Shown here piece after piece: positions 40,145 to 48,761 of a DNA stretch of 64,000 nt. Source of the DNA: Arthrobacter sp. AL12 (lineage in GTDB: Bacteria > Actinomycetota > Actinomycetes > Actinomycetales > Micrococcaceae); assembly GCF_029960645.1 (NCBI RefSeq), contig NZ_JASBQY010000020.1, positions 1 through 64,000 on the forward strand, in the 5' to 3' direction. A model generated the notes under the pieces. The model saw nothing but the letters and a program-made list of their open reading frames with translations. It was not told where the DNA came from and searched no databases. The position numbers and the translations under genes are program-made. Position 1 is the stretch's first letter; every line of letters starts with the position of its first letter.

Positions 40145-41683
40145 ATGCGTGAACAATCCCCAGCGGTGCCCACCGGTCCAGTGGTCAACGAGGACCACAT
40201 AGACCACGAGGCCTGGCTCCAGCCCATTCCCGAATCCCAGCGGACCCGGAAGGTCTCCGGTCAGTTCTGGATCTGGGCGGGCGCCAACCTCGCCCCGATC
40301 AACTGGGTGCTCGGCGCCCTCGGCATCCACCTCGGCCTCGGATTCGCCGACACCGTCACCGTTCTGGTTCTGGGGAACTTGATCGGCATGCTGCTCTTCG
40401 GCTGCTTTGTCCTGCTGGGCCAGAAAACCGGGGCCACCGGCATGGTCCTGGCCCGGGCCGCCTTCGGCCGCCGCGGAAACTACCTTCCGGCAGCCATCCA
40501 GGCCCTCCTGGTCATCGGCTGGTGCGCTGTCAATACATGGATCATCCTGGACCTGGTGATGGCACTGTTCGGCACCCTCGGCTGGGTTGATCCGGATGCA
40601 AAGAACTACGCCTGGAAGATCGGCGTCGCCACCACCATCATGGCCGCGCAGGTCGCCATTGCCTGGTTCGGCTACAAGGCCATCGCGGCGTTCGAAAAGT
40701 GGACAGTCCCTCCCACCATCATCATCCTCACCGTGATGTCCGCCGTTGCCTGGTTCGGGATGAAGATCAACTGGACCTACGCCGGCCCCGCCGGCAACAT
40801 CCTCGAAGGCTCCGAACGCATCGCCGCAATGAGCGCAGTCATGACGGCCATCGGCATCGGCTGGGGCATAACCTGGTTCACCTACGCCGCCGACTACTCC
40901 CGCTTCGTCAGCACCGAAGTACCCAAGCGCAAGCTTTACCTGGCCTCTGTGCTGGGGCAGTTCATCCCGGTCGTCTGGCTCGGCATCCTGGGCGCCAGCC
41001 TGGCCACCAACAGCGGTGAGATCGACCCCGGCAAACTCATCGTCCAGAACTTCGGCGTCATGGCTCTCCCGGTCCTGCTGATGGTCCTGCATGGCCCCAT
41101 CGCCACCAACATCCTGAACATCTACACCTTCTCCGTCGCGACGCAGGCCCTCGACATCACCATCAGCCGCCGCAAACTCAACCTCTTCGTCGGCGTCTTC
41201 TCACTCGCCGCCGTCGTCTTCTTCATCTTCCAGGAGGACTTCGCCTCCGTCCTGGATGCCTGGCTCATCGGACTCGTGGCCTGGGTTGCCGCCTGGGGCG
41301 GGGTCATGCTGGTCCACTACTTCTGGCTTGACAAGCGCTGGCCCGGCGACCCCACCCGGCTGTTCGACGCCGTCGGCACCAAGCGCCTCCCGGCCGTGAA
41401 CCCCGCAGGCATCGCCTCCCTGCTCCTCGGAATCTTCGCCACCTGGCTGTTCATGTACGGACTAGTACCGGCCATGCAGGGACCCATCGCCGTCGCCCTC
41501 GGCGGCTGGGACCTCTCCTGGCTCGCCGGCGGCCTGACCAGCGCCGCAACCTACGCCATCCTCGGACCGCGCTACCACCGCCGCTACCTGCACTTCCGCA
41601 GCGACCCCCAATCCGCCCCCGAGGCATCCGCCACGGGGACGGCCAACCTTCCCGCCGTGTCCGCTCGCCCCGCCGGTCTCTGA
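40145..41683 (+). CDS. NCS1-family permease, probable creatinine transporter
   Basis: 512 aa from ATG 40145 (GGAGG upstream). Twelve TM helices. Cytosine/purine permease signatures: GQFWIWAGANLAPINWVLGALG in TM1, GWGITWFTYAADYSRFV, LHGPIATNILNIYTFSVATQAL. Placed directly upstream of creatininase with a creatinase 3' relic between, so creatinine is the most likely substrate; cytosine is the alternative given the cytosine deaminase-like gene at 43656. Confidence 0.85.
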   Translation: MREQSPAVPTGPVVNEDHIDHEAWLQPIPESQRTRKVSGQFWIWAGANLAPINWVLGALGIHLGLGFADTVTVLVLGNLIGMLLFGCFVLLGQKTGATGMVLARAAFGRRGNYLPAAIQALLVIGWCAVNTWIILDLVMALFGTLGWVDPDAKNYAWKIGVATTIMAAQVAIAWFGYKAIAAFEKWTVPPTIIILTVMSAVAWFGMKINWTYAGPAGNILEGSERIAAMSAVMTAIGIGWGITWFTYAADYSRFVSTEVPKRKLYLASVLGQFIPVVWLGILGASLATNSGEIDPGKLIVQNFGVMALPVLLMVLHGPIATNILNIYTFSVATQALDITISRRKLNLFVGVFSLAAVVFFIFQEDFASVLDAWLIGLVAWVAAWGGVMLVHYFWLDKRWPGDPTRLFDAVGTKRLPAVNPAGIASLLLGIFATWLFMYGLVPAMQGPIAVALGGWDLSWLAGGLTSAATYAILGPRYHRRYLHFRSDPQSAPEASATGTANLPAVSARPAGL

Positions 41684-41701
41684 CCAAGAGCTCACCCCGG
41701 T

Positions 41702-41761
41702 GGTGCCGAAAACACCACCGGATTCCCCTTCGGCCCGGCCCACAACATCATCAGCGCCTGA
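41702..41761 (+). pseudogene. 3' end relic of a second creatinase gene
   Basis: The plus strand reads GGAENTTGFPFGPAHNIISA then TGA. It aligns over all 20 residues with the intact creatinase C-terminus (DGAENITKFPFGPEYNIVGA). Nothing upstream belongs to it; the permease stop is 18 bp before. It shows that a creatinase gene once lay between permease and creatininase and was deleted almost completely. Confidence 0.85.
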
Positions 41762-41822
41762 CATCCGGTGAGGGCGTCATCCGCCACGTTGCACACGGCA
41801 CTTAGCGAGGAGCACCACCAGC

Positions 41823-42626
41823 ATGGACAAGTCAGTATTTCTGGAAGACCTGGATGCTTTCGCTTACCGCGAAGCCTTGGCATCCGGAGAGGCAATCGTC
41901 CTCATTCCCGTCGGGTCCCTGGAACAGCACGGCCCCCACCTTCCGCTCGGGACGGACACCATCCTTTCATCCCACTTCGCGGAGGGTGTCGCCCGGCGGC
42001 TGGGTGCACTCGTTGCCCAGCCGATCGCCTACGGATACAAGTCGCAGCAGAAGTCCGGTGGCGGCAACCACCTCCCTGGCACCGTCAGTCTGGATGGCGC
42101 CACCCTGATCGGCGTGGCCCGCAACCTGGTCAAGTCCTTCCTCAACCAAGGCGTCCGGCACGTGGTCTTCATCAACGGCCACTTCGAGAACTACCAGTTC
42201 CTGTACGAGGGAATCGACCTGGCCCTTGAGGATCTGGGCATCAAGCCGGGGGCAGAGCAGAGCGGCCTGCTGCTCTCCTACTGGGACTTCGTTAGCGAGC
42301 AAACGCTGAAGGAGGTTTATCCCGGCGGCTTCCCGGGCTGGGACATCGAGCACGGCGGGGTCCTGGAAACCTCGCTCATGCTCCACCTCGAACCGGCTCG
42401 GGTAGCCATGGACCGCCTGGTCGACGGTCCCGCTGCGGTCCTCCCGCGCTTCGACAGGCTCCCGGTGGTTCCGGAACGGACACCCGCCACCGGCTGCCTC
42501 TCCTCCGCTGCTGGCTCCAGCGCAGCCAAGGGCGGCCTGCTGTACGGACAGGTTGTCCGGGATCTGGCCGTCGATCTGGGAAGTGAACTGCTCCATGAAC
42601 CCGCGCCTGCGGTTGTTCCGGCCTAG
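41823..42626 (+). CDS. crnA: Creatininase (creatinine amidohydrolase)
   Basis: 267 aa. Metal ligands at the same numbers as the Pseudomonas enzyme: Glu34, His36 and Asp45 (SLEQHGPHLPLGTD), His120 and Glu122 (INGHFEN). Also YGYKSQQKSGGGNH, LSYWDFV and GWDIEHGGVLETSLMLHL. Zn/Mn-dependent ring opening of creatinine to creatine. Same strand as the permease; followed by a terminator. Enters the pathway completed by creatinase and the sox operon. Confidence 0.95.
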   Translation: MDKSVFLEDLDAFAYREALASGEAIVLIPVGSLEQHGPHLPLGTDTILSSHFAEGVARRLGALVAQPIAYGYKSQQKSGGGNHLPGTVSLDGATLIGVARNLVKSFLNQGVRHVVFINGHFENYQFLYEGIDLALEDLGIKPGAEQSGLLLSYWDFVSEQTLKEVYPGGFPGWDIEHGGVLETSLMLHLEPARVAMDRLVDGPAAVLPRFDRLPVVPERTPATGCLSSAAGSSAAKGGLLYGQVVRDLAVDLGSELLHEPAPAVVPA

Positions 42627-42660
42627 GGACCCAAAGGGCACGCGATTCACCCAATGAGAC

Positions 42661-42696
42661 GAAGGCGCCGCGGGGAGACTTTCCCGCGGCGCCTTC
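42661..42696 (+). terminator. Rho-independent terminator after creatininase
   Basis: GAAGGCGCCGCGGG (42661-42674) / CCCGCGGCGCCTTC (42683-42696): perfect 14-bp stem, 8-base loop, 35 bp after the stop. No long T tract. Confidence 0.85.
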
Positions 42697-43136
42697 GTGT
42701 CAGGCTACTTCGCGCACCGACTAAGTGAGGGTACAGACCAAAAGGCCAGGATGGAGACAGGCAGGTCGAGTATCTGCTGGCCGCCGCATTCCGGCGTGAT
42801 GACATGTACACCGACAGAGAGTCGGCGGGGGCGCGGCACAGCCGGCCCGGTTTCGACCAGGCACCGCTGGATGCCCTGCACCCGCGCCGCCGCATTGCTG
42901 TTCCCGAATTCCCCGACACTGGCGCAGGGTGTACCCCGACCATGCTGCGCCCAGAGGAAAAAACTGTCCACAGGCGAACCGGAGCAGAGATCTAGGTCCC
43001 ATTCGGGCAATCGGCTGTGGGTGGTCAGCTACTTCCACGCGGTGGATCTTTTGAAATCCATTGGTCACACAAAACGACCCGTCCCAGATATAGAGTCGCA
43101 GCTAACATCCGCTTAGGTGCTGAAGGCAGAAAGCCA
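42697..43136. other. Gene-free stretch
   Basis: After the terminator only overlapping, low-credibility frames are seen on both strands; none has recognisable motifs or a good ribosome-binding site. Possibly decayed sequence at the island edge. Confidence 0.5.
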
Positions 43137-43331
43137 ATGACTACGATCCAGGCAACGTTTATGGTTACAGGCCTGGTGCTTGTCCCTGCGTCAGCCTTCC
43201 TGCTGACGCTTGAACAACGAAAGGGCATAAGAAGTGACCTGCCCGGTCGCCGGGGGAGACTTGCACTTGCAGGAGTCGTAGGTGCGCTTGGTGTGGCCTT
43301 GGTGCTCATCGCGGCACTGGTTCCTATGTGA
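43137..43331 (+). CDS. Small two-TM membrane protein
   Basis: 64 aa from ATG 43137 (GAAGG upstream). Two hydrophobic segments (about 6-22 and 41-62) around a basic loop (LEQRKGIRSDLPGRRGR), N-out/C-out. No family recognised. Isolated gene. Confidence 0.45.
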   Translation: MTTIQATFMVTGLVLVPASAFLLTLEQRKGIRSDLPGRRGRLALAGVVGALGVALVLIAALVPM

Positions 43332-43655
43332 GCCATATGGGCGAATGGCCAACCGGTACCTCTTTTGAGGGTTTCGGAACCCCGTGTTCGCCCTCGTCCG
43401 TGCCGAGTTTGCCCTAGCAAGTGAATTCTTCAGGCTCCTATCTCGCCGCCAAGTAAACAATCGCTGCTCCAGGCGTTCACATTGGCGGTTCGCGTTCCCG
43501 ATACGGGCCGGCCGACGGTGTTGGTTTTTGCTTGTAACATGCGCTGGGACATCTGAATCGGAGCCATTTAGGAAGCCCTTGTTCAACATAGCCTCGATGT
43601 CAAGCCGTCAGAGGCCGCCAAAAATTCTTCGACGCGCGCGACTTAGACTGCACTC
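43332..43655. other. Gene-free stretch upstream of deaminase
   Basis: 324 bases with no supported gene. A promoter for the deaminase is expected near the end, but no clear -35/-10 pair stands out. Confidence 0.45.
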
Positions 43656-44111
43656 ATGTCCGAAACTGAACGAACCGTCACAGACCCGGTCTTCGAAGCT
43701 GCCTACGAGGCCGCCCAAAAGAGTCTCCGAGAGGGCGGCATCCCGATCGGCGCTGCCTTGGCCCGCGGCGGGGAAGTGATTGCCAGCGGCCACAACGAGC
43801 GCGTCCAGCATGGTGATCCAATAGCCCACGGCGAGATGTCTGCGCTGCGGGCCGCCGGACGCCAGAAAAGCTACCGTGACACGACCCTGTATACCACCCT
43901 GGCACCGTGTGCGATGTGTACCGGGACCATCATCCAGTTCAAGATTCCGCGCGTAGTGGTGGGCGAGGCCATGACTTTCCCCGGCGAATTCGATCTTCTG
44001 CGCTCACGTGGCGTCGAAGTGGTGGTGTTGAATGATGTCCGATGCGTCGAGATGATGCGCACCTTCCAGGGCGAACACCCTGAAATATGGGCCGAGGACA
44101 TCGCCGAATAG
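43656..44111 (+). CDS. Cytosine deaminase-like (yeast Fcy1-type) nucleobase deaminase
   Basis: 151 aa. Zinc site of the CDA fold: His58-Gly-Glu60 (IAHGEMSALRAAGR) and PCxxC with Cys85/Cys88 (TLAPCAMCTGTIIQFKIPRVVVGE). The C-terminus RSRGVEVVVLNDVRCVEMMRTF and WAEDIAE is the signature tail of yeast cytosine deaminase. Deaminates cytosine, or possibly another amidine-like ring such as creatinine; the neighbouring creatinine island makes the latter worth testing. Stands alone; start has only weak ribosome-binding sequence. Confidence 0.85.
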   Translation: MSETERTVTDPVFEAAYEAAQKSLREGGIPIGAALARGGEVIASGHNERVQHGDPIAHGEMSALRAAGRQKSYRDTTLYTTLAPCAMCTGTIIQFKIPRVVVGEAMTFPGEFDLLRSRGVEVVVLNDVRCVEMMRTFQGEHPEIWAEDIAE

Positions 44112-44143
44112 CCCACGCACAAAGTGGGCACCGGTGAAATGGG

Positions 44144-44606
44144 TCAGATACGGCCAGTGCCAGGCCATGGTCGCTGACGCCGGGCCCGGGCCTTCTCCTG
44201 TGCGTAGTGCGGGCGGTATTGTCCCGCAGGGTTCCGCTTCCGGCGCAGTTCCCGGCTGACACCATCGACGTGCCGTGCCCAGCCCGGCGGCTATCGAGCG
44301 CAGGCTCTCTCCGGCGCGGAGCCAGTCGGCAATGGTGATCCGCTCCTCCTAGGACAAGTACAGGGGAGAGATGACCGCCGACTGCGCCCGCACCACGGTC
44401 ACGGCCGCATAGCTGCAAACCCGTCCGGTCAGCGGATCCCGGGCCGTGCGGCCGTTGCGCCAGTACGAGCCGGCCTTCCGCCCCACTGCGACGACCCGGA
44501 AGGCTTCAGAATTATTGAATCCTTGCTTCATGAGCCGAATATAGTGCGCCTGCTCGGCCGTCTTCCCCGCGGGGCCCGGCTTCAACTGCCGATTCTTCTC
44601 TACCAC
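44144..44606 (-). pseudogene. IS30-family transposase relic
   Basis: Reading down from about 44606: the N-terminal IS30 pattern (KQGFNNSEAFRVVAVGRKAGSYWRNG), then YLS, an in-frame TAG (44351-44349), then EERITIADWLRAGESLRSIAAGLG. After a one-base frame shift comes VSRELRRKRNPAGQYRPHYAQEKARARRQRP, the HTH/YRPHxAQ block of IS30 transposases. It then ends at 44144. The catalytic DDE domain is absent. A stop, a frameshift and truncation make it a dead remnant beside the mobilization genes. Confidence 0.8.
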
Positions 44607-44628
44607 CGTTGCAACGACAGGGACGGGG

Positions 44629-45861
44629 TTAGCGGGTGGGGCCGCTCTTGGTCCTGTCTGCGCCCACTGCTGCCCCTGTGCGGGTCTTCTTGGCCTTGGC
44701 TGCGCCCTTACCCATGGTGACAGCTGCGCGGGGGTGTGTGCCTTCGCTGCGCTCGGCAGCGGCGCGTCCCCGGACTTGGGTTTCGGTCGCTCCTGTTCCG
44801 GCAAGGGATGCGGCGAAAGCTTCTTGGCGTTCCGCTGACCCGTAGTCGGTTGCCGACGTGGTCGCCGTTTTCAGGCCCTGGTCTTGGAGCCGGTTGCTGT
44901 CGTTACCGGTGACGCAGTTTTCGACCTCGCGGCCGACGCTTTCCATCCGAGCGAAGAGTTCTTTCTCGGCTAGTTCGTACCGCTGGTCCAGGTACTCCCA
45001 CTGTTCGCTCTTGACACCGGCCGCGGCCAGAAGCCTGGCCTCGTGCATGCTCTTGGCTGCTTGCACGAACTCCGGATCCTCGAAGTGCGCGTCGCCGGCG
45101 CCGTTGACGTTCGAGGTGGTCTCTTTACGCAGCTGGTCGATGTCGGGACCGTTGATGCCGTCCTTGCCGATGAGGAACAGGCGTTCCTGCACGGTGGCGT
45201 CCGCGGCCGCCACTGCTGCAGGGGTCTTCGCAGTGTGGGCGGTCTGCAGCGCTTGGGCCAGCTCGGGGTTGGCAAGGTATTCGACTGGCACCTGGTGGCG
45301 TTCCATTTCCGGGGCCAGTGTCGCGGCCTGGGCGCGGAGTTCTTCGGCGCGGGCGGCGGCGAACAATCCCATGGCTTTCTCGTGTTCCGCCGCCGCCGTG
45401 CGTGTCTCTTCCTGGCTGCGTTCCAATGCGTCCTGCCGGGCCTTGTCCGTGGCGGCATTCTGGATATCTGATTCCAGATATCCGGCATCCTTGCCGGCAT
45501 CGCGGGTGTCGATGCCGTAGCGGGTGAGGACTTCCTGACGGATCTTTTCCGAGGCCGCGAGGGCGGTCGGGTCGTAGTCTTTCCAGCCTTCAGCGACGGC
45601 GTGTGCCGTGGCGATGTCGTGGGGCTGGGCCTTGTCCCACCATTGGTCCTTCTCTACCGGTGCCAGCGCCGCGTGTGCCGCGCTGCGGTCTGCCGCGAGG
45701 CGGGCCTGCGCTTCGTGCGCTGCCTGGGCATCCTGGTGTTCCTGCTGCCGTTGGGATTCCTGCCGGCGACGGGCCAGCGTCTCGGCAATGCGGGACGCGA
45801 TCATCAGGGACTGCCGCATTCCGCCGTCCAGAAATTCGTCCATTCCGTCTGATTCACTCAT
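44629..45861 (-). CDS. Relaxase-linked coiled-coil protein
   Basis: 410 aa, highly charged. N-terminal helix MRQSLMIASRIAETLARRRQESQRQQEHQ, several long Ala/Glu/Gln/Arg-rich heptad stretches (15-75, 145-185, 285-310) and a basic disordered tail (GKGAAKAKKTRTGAAVG). No catalytic motif. Follows the relaxase by 29 bp on the same strand. Conserved-looking companion of actinobacterial MobP relaxases; likely a relaxosome or coupling accessory, inferred from position. Confidence 0.6.
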   Translation of the reverse strand: MSESDGMDEFLDGGMRQSLMIASRIAETLARRRQESQRQQEHQDAQAAHEAQARLAADRSAAHAALAPVEKDQWWDKAQPHDIATAHAVAEGWKDYDPTALAASEKIRQEVLTRYGIDTRDAGKDAGYLESDIQNAATDKARQDALERSQEETRTAAAEHEKAMGLFAAARAEELRAQAATLAPEMERHQVPVEYLANPELAQALQTAHTAKTPAAVAAADATVQERLFLIGKDGINGPDIDQLRKETTSNVNGAGDAHFEDPEFVQAAKSMHEARLLAAAGVKSEQWEYLDQRYELAEKELFARMESVGREVENCVTGNDSNRLQDQGLKTATTSATDYGSAERQEAFAASLAGTGATETQVRGRAAAERSEGTHPRAAVTMGKGAAKAKKTRTGAAVGADRTKSGPTR

Positions 45862-45890
45862 CGTGCTCCCCTTGCAGTTGGTGGTGGTCG

Positions 45891-47507
45891 TTATCGGTCC
45901 AGTACGGGGCCGGAATCACGGCCCGCGTGCTGGCGGGTCCTGGCCGGCGTTGGTGTGCTCGGTACCGCCGACCCTGGACGGATGGGCGCCATGCCGCGCA
46001 GTCCAAGTTCTACGGAGTTCGTTGCCGCTGCCTGTTCCGGGGCACCGACGGAGACCGGGCGGGGCATGGTGGCCGCGAACGGCTTCAGCTGCTCTGTGAC
46101 GACGGCCCGGAGCCGCTGCGCTTCACGGGTTCGTCCGGACTGTTGGTGCATTTCGTGGATGGCGAAGGCAGTGTTCACCAGCTGCAGCATGAGCGCCGAT
46201 TGCGCGGCCGTCTTGTTTTTGCTGGACGCGGCCATGAACAACATGGCAGTGCCGGCAATGGACGGCAGAGCGACAGGCTTGCTGTGCTGCCGTCGTGCCC
46301 GGAGCTGGGCGGTGCGGGACAGTTCGGCGGCGGTGGCCGCCAGCGGACCCGGCGTCGGTTCGAGCCGGTGGGACCATGCCGCGAACGCGCCGGATACTTC
46401 CCTTGCTGCTTTCGCCCAGGTGGCGTGATCGTCGCGGGGCAATGTGCGCAGCTGCTCAACCAGTGCGGTCGCGTTCCGCGTGTATTCCACCCACATTTCC
46501 GCCGGGGGTGTTCCGTTCTCGGGGCCGGTCCTGGACACGGTGCGCCTGTTGCGGGCGGCTGCGTTCCACTCCGCTGCGGCCTCGGTTGCCAGGTGCGGTG
46601 AATCCATCCACTCTTCACGCAAAGCACCGAGCTTCAGGTCGGAGGCGAGGGTGCCGCCGCCGAACCAGATAGGACGTTCACCCTGCTTCGGGCGTTCGGC
46701 CACGGAGTACCCGACGATGACGTCGGTGGTGTTCTTCGCATAGCGCGGACGAACCAGCATTCCGGTGTCGCGCGCGCGCCGGACGAACTCACCTTCGGTC
46801 GCCGAGGAGCTGGCGCTGGCGCGGACTTTCCGGGCCAAAGACGAGCGGTGCATTTCCCGCTCGTCCCGGACAGCGGTGGCTTTCTCGGCCCGGTCGTAAC
46901 CTCGGGTGGCGTGCACGGTGGAGAGCTGTTCCAGCCCGTACTTAACTTCCAGCTCACGGCACGATTCCTGCGCCCTCTTGTAGTCGCCGTGCGTAGATGC
47001 CTTGGTGCCGTCTTCGCGGACCAGGGAGACGGCCAGGTGGATGTGGTGGTTGCCGCTCTCACTCGTGCCGTGGTTGACCGCGACCCACCGGCAGCGGGCC
47101 TTTCCGCTGGTTTCGGTGAAGCCCATGGAGTCCACGAAGTCATTGGCGATATCGCCCCATTGCTGATCCGTCAGGGCGCCCTCTTCGGCGCGCAGGCTCA
47201 GCGAGCAGTGCCACACGCTGGCGTCCTTGTATCCGACATGGACGCGCTCTTTCTTGGCCGCGTCCCACTGCATGTCCTTGATCTGAACCGATACGCCATA
47301 AGCCTTGCGTGGACGGTCCAGATGCTTGGCGATTGCCAGGGCATCGTCACGGTCCAGGACACCGTCGTCGTACCACGCCATGATCGCCGCGTCACCGGCT
47401 ACCAGGTGCGGATCGGAGTGTGCGTTCTTGGTCTTGTTGGCATCCGTGGAAGCCAGGTAAACCATGAGCCCGCCCATGCGCGAACCGCGGGTGATGTTCG
47501 GGATCAT
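45891..47507 (-). CDS. MobP-type relaxase
   Basis: 538 aa. Relaxase/mobilization domain: N-terminal GSRMGGLMVYLA with Tyr17 as candidate nucleophile region, and the three-histidine metal motif N-H154-H155-I-H157-LAVS. C-terminal 250 residues are helical and contain a hydrophobic pair of segments (LPSIAGTAMLFMAASS; SALMLQLVNTAFAIHEM). Nicks oriT and leads the strand into the type IV channel through the 21357 coupling protein. Its start is 2 bp after the mobC stop. Confidence 0.88.
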   Translation of the reverse strand: MIPNITRGSRMGGLMVYLASTDANKTKNAHSDPHLVAGDAAIMAWYDDGVLDRDDALAIAKHLDRPRKAYGVSVQIKDMQWDAAKKERVHVGYKDASVWHCSLSLRAEEGALTDQQWGDIANDFVDSMGFTETSGKARCRWVAVNHGTSESGNHHIHLAVSLVREDGTKASTHGDYKRAQESCRELEVKYGLEQLSTVHATRGYDRAEKATAVRDEREMHRSSLARKVRASASSSATEGEFVRRARDTGMLVRPRYAKNTTDVIVGYSVAERPKQGERPIWFGGGTLASDLKLGALREEWMDSPHLATEAAAEWNAAARNRRTVSRTGPENGTPPAEMWVEYTRNATALVEQLRTLPRDDHATWAKAAREVSGAFAAWSHRLEPTPGPLAATAAELSRTAQLRARRQHSKPVALPSIAGTAMLFMAASSKNKTAAQSALMLQLVNTAFAIHEMHQQSGRTREAQRLRAVVTEQLKPFAATMPRPVSVGAPEQAAATNSVELGLRGMAPIRPGSAVPSTPTPARTRQHAGRDSGPVLDR

Positions 47508-47509
47508 CT

Positions 47510-47902
47510 CTACATCAGCCCGTCTATGGCTTCGTCGATGCGCATGGCAACGGAGCGGATGTGCTTCAACGCTTCGTGCGCCTCGGCGGGGAACTCGCTC
47601 GTGGCGTTGGCCTGGCGTGCGAGCTGGTTGATGTTGTTGGAGGAACGCGCCAGCAAATTGTGCAGCGACATCAGTTCCGCGATAGCGGCCCGTCGTTCAG
47701 TTGTCGTCTCCTGCGCCTCGGACAATGCCGAGGTAATCAGCAGGTTGGGGACGGTCACCTTCTCGCGTTCGGCCCTTGCAACAAGCGCGGCTTCCTCTTC
47801 CACAGTGACCCACAGGTCACGGCGCTTCTTGGTGCCGGCGGGAGTGTTTTCCCGGCGTCGGCGCGACAGATTGAAACGGTGAGTGAATCCCTCATCCGAC
47901 AT
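47510..47902 (-). CDS. mobC: MobC-like relaxosome protein
   Basis: 130 aa. RHH-type N-terminal part (KKRRDLWVTVEEEAALVARAEREKVTVPNLLITSAL), then the MobC signature LMSLHNLLARSSNNINQLARQANATSEFP. MobC proteins bind oriT and help the relaxase open the strands. First gene of mobC-relaxase-accessory operon, immediately beside the inverted-repeat cluster that should be oriT. Confidence 0.9.
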   Translation of the reverse strand: MSDEGFTHRFNLSRRRRENTPAGTKKRRDLWVTVEEEAALVARAEREKVTVPNLLITSALSEAQETTTERRAAIAELMSLHNLLARSSNNINQLARQANATSEFPAEAHEALKHIRSVAMRIDEAIDGLM

Positions 47903-47950
47903 TCAATCCATCCCTTCAAGGCCCAGCGCAGCGACCCCGGAACCGGGGAC

Positions 47951-48020
47951 CACACTGACCAGTGTGCCGCACTCGACCGCCAGTGTCGAGCGCGGCATGC
48001 CACTTACACCCGTGTAAGTG
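47951..48020. other. Candidate origin of transfer (oriT)
   Basis: Three inverted repeats in 70 bp between mobC and the divergent gene: CACACTG/CAGTGTG (47951-47957 / 47960-47966); a 12-bp arm pair with one mismatch (47966-47977 / 47985-47996); and perfect CACTTACAC/GTGTAAGTG (48001-48009 / 48012-48020). The last arm ends in GTAAGTG followed by TATAGCTTGC, reminiscent of the 'IR then TAAGTG...' layout at nick sites of RSF1010/pSK41-type oriTs. Nick position not determinable here. Confidence 0.65.
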
Positions 48021-48123
48021 TATAGCTTGCTCCGTACGGTTGGCTTTGCAGGTTTTTCGCGTCCAGCGGGGGACGTCAGAAAACCTCCCTCCCGACGTCA
48101 GCGGTGGCAGGTAGGGTTTGGGT

Positions 48124-48423
48124 ATGGATATCAACGACATCGCCGCCAAAGCCGCCGCCAAGATCGACGCCGCCCGGGACACCAAAGTCAACGCCGTCAA
48201 GCAGGCAGCTGCCAGCAGCGTCGAAGTCCAGGAAGCTGCCCAGCTGCTCGCCGTAGCCGAACAGAAGTACGCCAAGGACTACCAGACCGCGTTGCGCGCA
48301 GACTGGACCGAATCCGACCTGCGCGGCTTCGGCCTGGACGCACCGGCCAAGAAGGCCGGCGGGCGTCCACGGGGCCGGAAGACCACGGTTGAGTCAGCTG
48401 CCGTTGCTGGCGGCTCCGAGTAA
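48124..48423 (+). CDS. Small charged protein divergent from mob genes
   Basis: 99 aa from ATG 48124 (GGTAGGG upstream). Helical Ala/Lys-rich N-terminus (MDINDIAAKAAAKIDAARDTKVNAVKQAAASS), then ADWTESDLRGFGLDAP and a basic AT-hook-like GGRPRGRKTT near the C-terminus, implying DNA binding. Leading-region gene that would enter early in transfer if oriT is at 48000. Family unknown. Confidence 0.55.
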   Translation: MDINDIAAKAAAKIDAARDTKVNAVKQAAASSVEVQEAAQLLAVAEQKYAKDYQTALRADWTESDLRGFGLDAPAKKAGGRPRGRKTTVESAAVAGGSE

Positions 48424-48761
48424 TAACCCCTCGCCCACATGGGCACGGCAAAAGCCCAATCGCTCCGCTGCTTTTCCCGCACACACGTGGACGACGGGAC
48501 CCAGCTGACCGGCTGCACACAACCGCCAGGTCACCTTGGATTTGAAGCTCACCACCGGGGGCCGGCGATCATGCACAGCCTGGACGTGGGTGTGGTCGCC
48601 AGCGGCTTCGTTTCCCATGGTCCTAGGCGCGCTGCTCCGGCGTCAGTGTGGGATGTGGCTGGCTCTTTTTCGGCCGTGGACACAAGGAGATTCCGGTACG
48701 CGGATACGGTGAAGGCCGGCACCTTCATGAGGTGCCGGCCTTCGTTCGTTCTGCAGCGCGT
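48424..48761. other. Gene-free stretch with terminal hairpin
   Basis: No supported gene in about 340 bases. The right end carries the terminator at 48711-48743; the rest shows nothing recognisable. Confidence 0.5.
48711..48743 (-). terminator. Strong hairpin terminator downstream of helicase/HTH operon
   Basis: GAAGGCCGGCACCT (48711-48724) / AGGTGCCGGCCTTC (48730-48743): perfect 14-bp stem, 5-base loop, 19 bp past the stop of the minus-strand HTH gene. Confidence 0.85.

Noticed and set aside
40040..41092. Extension of the PucR-type gene by about 350 residues
   Set aside because: It is antisense to the NCS1 permease and crosses the divergent operator; PucR homology starts at 40039.
42697..43116. 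Overlapping small frames after the creatininase terminator
   Set aside because: No recognisable motif, poor start signals, frames on both strands of similar quality.
44607..44804. In-frame N-terminal extension of the IS30 relic
   Set aside because: This part is an antisense reading of the relaxase-linked protein gene.
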